Positions 55,950 to 64,000 of a stretch of DNA of 64,000 nt are shown in pieces. Each line of letters opens with the position of its first letter. The stretch's first letter is position 1. Made by a program: the position numbers and the translations under genes. Source of the stretch: Prionace glauca (taxonomy: Eukaryota > Chordata > Chondrichthyes > Carcharhiniformes > Carcharhinidae); contig CM075760.1 in the NCBI GenBank assembly GCA_037974335.1, positions 58,123,812-58,187,811 on the forward strand, in the 5' to 3' direction. The notes under the pieces were generated by a model. The model was given only the letters and a program-made list of their open reading frames with translations, was not told the origin of the DNA and searched no databases.

Positions 55950-56990
55950 GTGGTGCATCTTTCATTACAGCCTACTCTCCATTTTCTATGCATTAACTAA
56001 TTCTCACTTCAGCTTAATATATTACAAACATTAAAATAAATGCTGATTTAGTGCATTCATTCTGTGGCAGTAAAAATAAACTCAAATATACCATGTCAAT
56101 TAGTTCGGTCTTACCAATTTTACGAGTTATGTTTTCAAAATTCATAACAACATTACCGGGACTGGTTTCTTTTCATTTTCATCTTCAATCCGCTTAATCA
56201 GATTACGTATTTTAAAGTGCCCTATTACCAAGACTCTAACGATAAACTGAAGCGTTTTGCCACCTGTGTTCATTGATTAGATAACCAGCTCACTGTTCAT
56301 TGCTTTTTCTCTTCACTTTTACTTGATCATAAATAACTTGCTACCTTGTAATGACTGGAATAAAAATCAATCGCGGAATTGAAGAAGGCTTGGCAAGCCT
56401 GAAGCTCAGGTCAACATCATGTTTACAATTATACTTGGATTGCTTAATTGATTCGGTATTGATTGTGGTTGTGGCTCGGAAAAAGAGCATTCTGAGTTCT
56501 AACAGTGAAGTGGCTCTAATCTATGGAAAAACATTTCTGCAGTGAGGACGGGAGTGGGGATGGAGGTCGTGAGGGCACTCGTTACAGCCAATCAAAGTCT
56601 TACAATCTTCTTTTTATTGATGAAATTTTTTAAAATTTACTTTCCAGCATTATTTCATCTGTTACTTTGCGTTTTATATGTACTTACTTGTAATTGCGGT
56701 ATAATTTCATGCACTTGTCATTCCTCTATTTTATTCATCATTATACAAACAATGCATAAAAATGGAATTGTCAACAATGATCAATTATATTCTGTTTTCT
56801 CTTGATTGAGTAATGTGCGTCGATTATATGTGAGTATGAGCCCAATTCACCTTCTTCTTGGTTGCTTGTAACAGTTCTCCTCACTTCAATTACCGGAGCT
56901 ATTAGAATTTATGGAATTCTGACTAATATTTTACTGCTCTTTAGTGTGTATTATTTAATCATTCATCGGTTTTCTCCCCCTCTCCTCTTC
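55950..56990. other. Region upstream of receptor 3, first exon not found
   Basis: AT-rich. Ends in the TTTTCTCCCCCTCTCCTCTTCAG acceptor tract of receptor 3 (shown here only as the intron end). No donor in phase with a TM1 half was seen. Confidence 0.45.
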
Positions 56991-56992
56991 AG

Positions 56993-57894
56993 TTAACATT
57001 GTGACGATTGTGATCCTGTCCCGAGGAAGATGTGGTCTCTCCAGATGTATTACTCGGTACCTAATATTTATGGCAGTGACAGATCTCTGGGTCATTATTA
57101 CCGCTGTAGTATTAAACCGAATTCCTGGTATTTATTTTCCAGGTAGTTTTTTGTCCATCACTCCAGTGTGTAGTGTTAACATTGCGTTGACTTATGCAGC
57201 CAGGGTCAGCTCTGTCTGGTTAACTGTCGCTTTCACATTTGATAGATTTGTCGCCATTTGTTGTCGAAAGCTGAAAACAGAATATTGCACCGAAAAAACA
57301 GCAGCGATTGTCATAGGATTGATCTGTGCACTGGGTTGTTTAATCAATATTCCTTGGTACTTTATACACGAACCTTTCTACATAATTGACAATGTACCCT
57401 GGTATTGCAGACTAAATTATGTCCGTTTTACTTCTCCTGTCTGGACAGTATTTGATTGGTTCGATCATCTTTTAACTCCATGTCTCCCATTCCTTCTGAT
57501 TGTTTTGCTTAATGCACTGACTGTGAGAAATATTCTGGTGGCCAGTAAAGCACGCAGGAGACTCTGGGCCGAAAACAATGGAGGGAACCTTAATGACCCA
57601 GAGATGGAATGCCGCAGGAAGTCCATCATCTTACTGTTCGCTATTTCTGGTAGTTTCATCTTCCTTTGGATGACGTATGTTGTACAGTTCTTATATGAGC
57701 GATTTACGAATAATTATAAAGTCAATGGCTTCACTGACCCTAAATTTATCCTCATTGAGTCTTCAAATATGCTCCAGCTTTTGAGTTGCTGCTCAAACAC
57801 ATTTATTTATGCTGTAACACAAAGTAAATTCAGGGCTCAGTTAAAAGCTTTGCTCCAAGACTCCCTGAATTTAATATGCCACCTGGTTAAATGA
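56993..57894 (+). CDS. GPR139-like G-protein coupled receptor 3, exon 2
   Basis: About 300 codons, intact, from the phase-1 acceptor CTCTTCAG to the TGA at 57892-57894. Reads (V)NIVTIVILSRGRCGLSRC, TM2 MAVTDLWVIITAVV, TM3 cysteine in TPVCSVN, DRF motif in FTFDRFVAICC, loop-2 cysteine in VPWYC, TM5 LTPCLPFLLIVLLNALTV, basic third loop SKARRRLW, TM6 SIILLFAISGSFIFLWMTY, and TM7 CCSNTFIYAVTQ. It lies on the strand opposite to receptors 1 and 2. The reading frame shows no damage, so the gene is likely functional if a first exon exists upstream, possibly many kilobases away. Ligand unknown. Confidence 0.88.
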
Positions 57895-57899
57895 TGACA

Positions 57900-58380
57900 T
57901 GAATGAATTAAATACTTAACTCTGTCCTATATGACTATCACTGCTGTCTTCTACATTTAGTAAGCAATGAAATTTGCAAGATTTTGTATTGATTAACGTG
58001 AACAGGGGCTTTTTTTTTGCTTTGAGAACTGCTGTGGACATAATTGTAACGTGATCCCACAATGCGAGAATGAGCCACATATATCTGTCAGGCTGATCTG
58101 GCAAATTTCTGCGGCCAATCATTTAAATGCCGTGATTTATTTAAAGTTGATCTTCCTTATTCAGCGACACAAGTAATTCAATAAAATAAGAGGTTACATT
58201 GTAGTGAGGAAACATAATCTAAATTTACTGACACGTGATCTACCTGTAGCATAAAGACAACTATTCTAATTCACTGATTGTTTACCGCTTTCCATCAGAT
58301 TAAGAAATGTCCCAATTTAATGGCAGCTGACCATTTTGTACCAGCACAGGAAAAATAAGTCCTTATTAGTTGAACCTTAT
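57900..58380. other. 3' flank of receptor 3
   Basis: AT-rich; AATAAA occurs near 58181. Nothing else recognised. Confidence 0.45.
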
Positions 58381-58384
58381 TTCC

Positions 58385-58545
58385 TTGTTCCAAAGAAAAG
58401 TTACATCAGATGGGTCTTTTTGATGACAAGCAACGGCCTCATCAATATTCCTACGGCTATTCTAGATTTTGTTCACTCACTTTAAACCAGAATAACTAGC
58501 GTGTGGGCTTTGAACTCAGGTCATAGCTGTTAATAGCATGGAAAC
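58385..58545 (-). mobile_element. Second SINE type, decayed
   Basis: Reversed words AGATGGGTCTTTTTGATGAC and GTGGGCTTTGAACTCAGGTC; short and diverged. Confidence 0.55.
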
Positions 58546-59690
58546 AAGCCTTCAGCCCTACTCCCATGCCGACCTTATTCTTTCTTTATATAACTCCGAA
58601 GCTAATCCTAATTGTCCGCATTTGTCCCAAATCCTTCTATACCCATTGTACCCATGTAACGGTCTAAATGTTTTTTTTTAACAAAATTGTACCCGCCTCT
58701 ACTACTACCACTGGCAGCTTGTTCCAGACATTCATTACCCTATGTTTGAAAAAAAAAATGCCCCTCTGGACAATTTTCTATCTCTCCCCTCTTAGCTTAA
58801 ACCTATGTCCTCTGGTTTTAGATTCCCCTACTTTTCAGAAAAGATATTGAATATCTCCCTTGTCTGTGACCCTCATTATTTTATAAACCTCTATAGGCCA
58901 CCCCTCGGCCTCATACACGCCAGAGGAAAAAATCCCAATCTATTCACCGTCTACTTATAACTCAATCCATCAAGTCTTGGTAACATCTGAGTAAATATTT
59001 TCTGCACGTTTTTCTAGCTTAGCAATATCCTTTCTATAATAGGGAGAACAAAATTGCACACAATATTCCAAATGTGATCTTACTAATGTCTTGTCCAGCT
59101 TCAACAAGACGTCCCAAGTCCTGTATTCAATGTTCTGACTGATGAAAACAAGCATGCTGAATGTCTTCTTCACCACTCTGTCCACCTGTCACTCCACTTC
59201 TAAGGAACTAAGTACTTGTATCCCTAGATTTCTTTGTTCTGTAACTCTTCCCAACGCCCTATAATTAACTGAGTAAGTCCTGCCCTGGTTCAATCTACCA
59301 AAATGCATTTGTCTAAATTAAACTCCATCTGCCATTCGTCAGCCCACTGGCACAATTGATCAAGATCCCGCTGCAATTCGAGATAACCTTCCTCACTCTC
59401 CACCATGCTACCAATCTTGGTGTCATCTGGAAACTTACTTGCCATGCCCCCATATTCTCATCCAAATCATTAATATAAATGACAAATAACAGTGGGCCCA
59501 ACACTGATCCCTGAGGCACACGGCTGGTCACAGGCCTCCAGTTTGAAAAACAATCTCTGCAACCACCAGTAAGCCAATTCTGTATCTATTTAGATAACTC
59601 ACCCTGGATCCCATGAGATTTAACTTTATGCAACAACCTACCATGTGGTACCTTGTCAAATACCTTGCTAAAGTCTGAAGTCCATGTAGA
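58546..59690 (-). mobile_element. CR1-like LINE, 3' half
   Basis: Minus frames: MDRVVKKTFSMLVFISQNIE then RSHLEYCVQFCSPYYRKDIA, and [20 protein letters not shown] (RT motif B region). The reversed 3' end is ATGGAAACAAGCCTTCAGCC. Several breaks; same subfamily as 18895-19600. Confidence 0.88.
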
Positions 59691-59699
59691 CAGCTTCAT

Positions 59700-60480
59700 A
59701 ATGCAGTGTAATTGAGTAGTAATGCAGTGAAGAAGATGTCATTAAGCCAATTGGGTCTGCACAGGCACAGTAGACTAAATCTTCACGAACATCACTTTTA
59801 AGCACTTGGTCCAGCACCTTTAGAGTTATGATATCCCATGTTCTCATCCACATCAATTTTAATGGTTGGAGGCTTTTTGCTTCCACAATATTCCCAGGCA
59901 ATGATTCCCAGCAGTGTTTGGATGAAATATTTTTCCTCAAAACCCATCTGTGCCTCCTACCCCTCGCCTTCAAAATCCACCTCTCCTTATTGACCCTTCA
60001 ATGAAGCTGAACAGTTATTTCCTATCCAAAATGTCCATTCTCCTCATAATCGTTTAGACGTTAGTCCGATTTCTCATCAGCCTACTTTGCCCTAAAGAGA
60101 ACAACCAGTCTGTCAAACCACGATTCACAGCTCAGATACTCAATTCTTGGCCCATCCCATTGAAACTCCTGGCAGCCTCTCAGTTGCCAGTGTGTCCTTC
60201 CTATATTCAGACGACCAGAACTTCACAAATTCCTGAATTCATCGCCTAACTGAAGTTCTGCAGTGCTGTAAAATAACCTCCACGCTCTTATAACTGATCC
60301 CACCACTGCTGAAATCAAGACTCCCATGTCCCTTTTAAATTATCCTCATAAACTGTCCTGCCGCTTTCAGGGAACTGTGGACCAACCCTTGTTGAGTCCT
60401 CTTTTCCTCTTAGATTCCTAGTGCCCTGTGATTAATTGAGTACCATCTAAGGTGTAGTTAGCACTTCTCAACTGTTAACC
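59700..60480 (-). mobile_element. Old CR1-like LINE, 3' part
   Basis: Plus-strand TTTTTCCTCAAAACCCATCT, GCCTCCTACCCCTCGCCTTC and CAGGCAATGATTCCCAGCAG are the reversed RT tail of another subfamily. In minus sense KNISSKHCWESLPGNIVEAK is readable. Heavily broken on the 5' side. Confidence 0.72.
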
Positions 60481-61315
60481 TAGTGACATTGCCACCGCAG
60501 AACTATTTTCTTCCCATCACTCTTGCTTTCAGCTTGTCCCATCAGTGCTGTTAACTTCTATTTTCATGTATATTAAATCTGATTTGTGTTAAAACATTCC
60601 CTATCTGAATTTAGCTTTTGTTCCCAAATGTACTAAGGATATAAGATGTGTCGTACAGCCCGACATGCAACACCCTATCAGATGTTGGGATAAGGTTACT
60701 GAGAATAATTCGATATTCTTAAGATTAGTTTTATATCAAAACATGAAAATTGGGGTTCCTGTTGAAGGGAGATTTAAAAAATATGTTTGGGGGATCAATA
60801 TCCTTGGTTTAAGTGCCTGTAGAGTAATTTATATTCGTAGGAATAAACAGTATATAATAAATATGTATGAACTAACCATTATATAATCACCAAAGGGCAT
60901 GCATGAAATCTCCACCATGTTAACAGGAGCTCACGGTATTAATACGATACAAGATGGATGCAAGCTTTTAGCCACATTCCTGAACACAATTAGTTGGCTT
61001 GAGCATAAACTTGTTTACAATACACCACAGATACTGGTGACTGGTGCAATCTATGATCTGAGGCCTCGGATGAAAACCAGACACGGAGGATTAGGGAGGA
61101 CAGTCATGGGAGATGATAAGGAGGCCCACTGGGCAAAGGAGTATTGTACACTCAATAATTCCAGCTCGGAGAAAGATAATATTGACTGAGGTACCATGAG
61201 TCCTGTCCATGAGTCGAGCTGATCAAGCACAACCCCACCTTACGTTATGCCTTTTTCATTGGAAATGTGATTTCTGTATGAAATCTGCATTCAATGTTAT
61301 TGGACGACGTACAGT
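60481..61315. other. No gene recognised; carries one copy of a 29-bp shared word
   Basis: Unassigned sequence. A 29-bp segment at 60644-60672 (starting AGATGTGTCGTACAGCCCG) recurs exactly at 63767-63795. Confidence 0.55.
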
Positions 61316-61319
61316 AGTG

Positions 61320-61440
61320 ATCGGCTGTGTAGATAGAACAAAGAACAAAGAACAACACAGCACGGGAAACAGGCCCTTCGGCCCAACGAGCCCGCGCCGC
61401 CGTCCCATGGTCAGTGACCTATTCATGATTTTAGTCTATG
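61320..61440 (-). mobile_element. CR1-like LINE 3' end
   Basis: Reversed end ACAAAGAACAAAGAACAACA, CAGGCCCTTCGGCCCAACGA. Probably the true 3' end of the copy whose coding tail lies at 61840-62460, the two being separated by a SINE. Confidence 0.75.
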
Positions 61441-61459
61441 CCTAATGTGTGAGGATCAG

Positions 61460-61640
61460 GGAGGTCCAATATAGGGACAATTTGTTACCCAATCAATCAG
61501 CCTAAAAGCACATTTTTGGGATGTGGGAGGAAACCGGAGTACCCGGAGGAAACGCACGCAACCATGGGGAGAACGCGCAAACTCCCACGGACACAGGCCC
61601 AAATCCATGTGTCCGCACAGCAACAGAGATAGCCTCTGAG
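61460..61640 (-). mobile_element. tRNA-derived SINE, reversed
   Basis: Reversed body ATGTGGGAGGAAACCGGAGT, ACCCGGAGGAAACGCACGCA and GAGAACGCGCAAACTCCCAC. The head is largely missing. Inserted in the CR1 3' UTR. Confidence 0.8.
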
Positions 61641-61839
61641 CTGTCATGATGCCCTCGAGATGGTCCAGTTTACGCACACCAACGACATGAAGCAGTAGGC
61701 AACTCCCGAAGCAATATCCAAGAGCAGCCCACCACAACCTGCCGCCCGCATGCCCCTTGCTGGACTTAAATACCTGTGGATAAAAAATTCATTATTAAAA
61801 GACTCTATATCCCTGAGGCTTAAACTGAACCCCAAGTCT

Positions 61840-62460
61840 ACAATGCTTAGTAAGGCCTGCTATATCCCCGTATATGTAGACCGCTCATGTGGCTGTCCAA
61901 GTGACTCTTGAACAACCCTAGCGTGCCTGCTTCCACCACCTTACTCGGCAGTGCATTCCACATCCCCACTACCCTTTGTGTGAAAAACTGCCCTCTAATA
62001 TTAGTCTTATATCTAGCCCCCCTCACCCTAAGCCCGTGGCCCCTCGTTCTATCCATTTCTAATAGTGGAAAAAGCTTACCACCATTTACTCTATCTATCC
62101 CCTTCATAATCTTATAAACCTCTATTAGATCCCCCCTCAGCCGACGTCTCTCAAGGGAAAACAGCCCAAGTGCGTTCAATCTTTCCTCGTAAGACAGCCC
62201 TTCCATACCAGGCAACATCCTAGTAAATCTCCTCTGCACTCTCTCCAGGATCTCTACATCCTTCCGGTAGTACGGCGACCAGAACTGGACGCAGTACTCC
62301 AGGTGAGGCCTAACCAACGTTCTATACAACTGTAACATCAGACTCCTACTCTTATATTCTATACCCCTTCCTATGAAGGCTAACACGCTTTCCTCACCAC
62401 ATTCTGCACCTGCACCGACACCTTCAGGGACTTGTAGATGTTTGACAAAATGTGTAAGAA
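61840..62460 (-). mobile_element. CR1-like LINE, open RT C-terminus
   Basis: Frame 61847-62386 (179 codons) is open to its natural stop: MLAFIGRGIEYKSRSLMLQL, RTLVRPHLEYCVQFWSPYYR, RRFTRMLPGMEGLSYEERLN, FFTQRVVGMWNALPSKVVEA, GLHIRGYSRPY. Well preserved, so fairly young. It is 5' truncated near 62460, with one break near the truncation (CACGCTTTCCTC). Confidence 0.92.
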
Positions 62461-62469
62461 TGGATGTTT

Positions 62470-64000
62470 TTCCTTTGTTCGTCGGAGAGAGGCATTGGGT
62501 TTAACAGAAATCATTTCCCCACCGTCAAAAATAAAGCGTTTGATGCGAGGACCAATCCTGAGCGTTGAATGATTTCTTTGAGAGTTTCTCTCGCTAACAG
62601 TTCCTGTACTGGAGCGTTCGTTCTTGGGATTCTTACCTGAAATATAAACCATTTAATTTTGTATAGGAGATGCTTTCTCTGCAAGACAAGGAAAGCTCTA
62701 CAATATCCCAAAGATCAAATCTGACCCATGAGCAAGAGCGATCAGAACTTTTCTACCTATTCCTGATCACTTATTTTCAGCATTTTTTCTCACTTCACAT
62801 CATAACAACAGAGCCCTTGTCCCTTCCAAATCCCTCAATGAACCTTTTACTGTTACCGTGCAAAGCGGATTTTTGTCATTCCATAAACATAGGTGATTGC
62901 TGGGCTATTTCAAAGAAGAAAAAAGAACCAACCAGTCGTGGAGTGGCATTTAGGACAGGCCAGACAAAGATGATAGATTTCCTTCCCGAAATAATAATGT
63001 TCAGCAAAGGCGTTTCGCAATAATCAATTATAGCTTCGTGGTAATCATTTCAGAGTCGAGATTTACTTTGCATATATGCTCGTTTTATTTAATCAATTTA
63101 AATTCAAACAGTTATTTTGAAAAATGTAAACTCGTGTCCGAGGATCACGAGGCTTGACTTCCAGGGTTCAGAATAAGGGATACGATAATTTTGCCATCGG
63201 CATTGCATGGTGCTGCCGTGACAACAACTGACTGAACATAGCTCTATCCCTAAAACGTCGTAGCAAATTTTGGTTTTTAAATGTTTATTTGTTTTGTGGT
63301 CCAATTTATGCACATGAACAAACAGTTTGTATGGAAAAGAGCTGACAGCGTGTTGCCCCGAAGAGTGATGTCGCAGACCTGGCGAGTTTGTTACAAGCAC
63401 GGTAAATTCCTCCTTTCCCTTGTCTGGAGTGCGAAATAGAAAACAAAGGAGAAATAATGAACATTCTGCTTGTTATCTGTTTGGAACATTTGCACACATT
63501 CCGTTTCAGAGCTGAAGATTCAGGCTCCATCGTTTAACCCTTGATTGCCAGCCTATCTAGTTTTGAATGAAGTTTGAATGGATTGAATGTGAATCCATAT
63601 TGCCCATTTGTCGTAATTTTGCTGTGCTTAGATTCAGCCAGGCAACAATTCCAACATTTCATCTCCATCGTGGTTATTTTGTGTCACATTACAACGAACA
63701 ATGAAAATTATCTGATCTTTGAAGAACAAATTTTCAAAATGAAACTTTTGAAATTGGGAGGATATGAGATGTGTCGTACAGCCCGACATGCAACATGCAA
63801 CATGCAGCATGTCTGTGCTGTCAGACAGGGATTATGATGTAATTAGCCAGCAATTTTAAAAGAAACGCTCATGCAACTTAATAGAACGATACATTTATTG
63901 AGGAATATTGTTACGTTTTACTTCAAAACCTTCTAATCCTCACGTCAATTTGATGTGACCAGCAAATATTGAAATTGCGTTTTTAATTGCTGGCTCCAAA
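62470..64000. other. No gene recognised
   Basis: Unassigned sequence to the window end. A faint SINE-like crumb (TAGGACAGGCCAGACAAAGA) near 62950 and the second copy of the 29-bp word at 63767-63795, followed by CATGCAACATGCAACATGCA, are the only features noted. Confidence 0.4.

Noticed and set aside
1-64000. CRISPR arrays, operons or prokaryotic signals
   Set aside because: No regularly spaced identical repeats with unique spacers; the gene structure is plainly vertebrate.

Overview
The window looks like genomic DNA from a cartilaginous fish, most likely a shark. The main evidence is a compact, self-contained immunoglobulin heavy-chain cluster of the VH-D-D-JH-C type on the minus strand. 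Further support comes from dense CR1-like LINEs, tRNA-derived SINEs of the elasmobranch kind and many simple repeats. Nothing points to a prokaryote: there are no operons, and the genes are split by GT-AG introns.

The right-to-left (minus-strand) IgM cluster fills about 2.3-16.7 kb. In transcription order it has a VH leader exon (16427-16472), a VH exon (16012-16316) with a 23-bp-spacer recombination signal, D1 (15581-15597), D2 (15195-15206), and JH (14755-14802) with a 23-bp-spacer signal. An 8.1 kb J-C intron full of repeats follows, then CH1 (6355-6654), CH2 (5076-5408), CH3 (3255-3563) and CH4 plus the secretory tail (2356-2747). All V, D and J parts are unjoined (germline) and every coding exon is open. 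The signals read V(23)-(12)D1(22)-(12)D2(12)-(23)J, so the 12/23 rule permits V-D1-D2-J assembly. CH4 keeps an internal splice donor where other vertebrate mu genes splice to membrane exons, but no membrane exon was recognised down to position 1.

From about 17 to 29 kb there are no intact genes. This stretch holds CR1 and SINE copies, a 130-bp inverted duplication near 20 kb, a small fold-back-type insertion with a 14-bp target duplication at 21 kb, LINE endonuclease remains, and a broken Ty3/gypsy pol fossil at 27.2-28.7 kb.

From 29.9 to 58 kb lie three related GPR139-like rhodopsin-class receptor genes. One is an apparently intact minus-strand gene with exon 2 at 29933-30822 and exon 1 near 32.8-33.0 kb. 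The second is a minus-strand copy with a single in-frame stop (exon 2 at 41938-42812, exon 1 at 45161-45230). The third is a plus-strand copy whose exon 2 is intact (56993-57894) but whose exon 1 was not found. All share one phase-1 intron inside the first membrane segment. Between and after them are CR1 LINEs in many states of decay, including two nearly identical copies in opposite orientation at 34.4 and 38.7 kb. There are also tRNA-like sequences (Leu, Val, Gln types), a Penelope-like reverse-transcriptase relic and GT- or C-rich low-complexity tracts. The last 6 kb are LINE and SINE debris plus unassigned sequence.

Exon limits were read by eye from splice and signal motifs. Repeat limits are approximate, and family names for repeats rest on recall of typical shark elements, not on a search.
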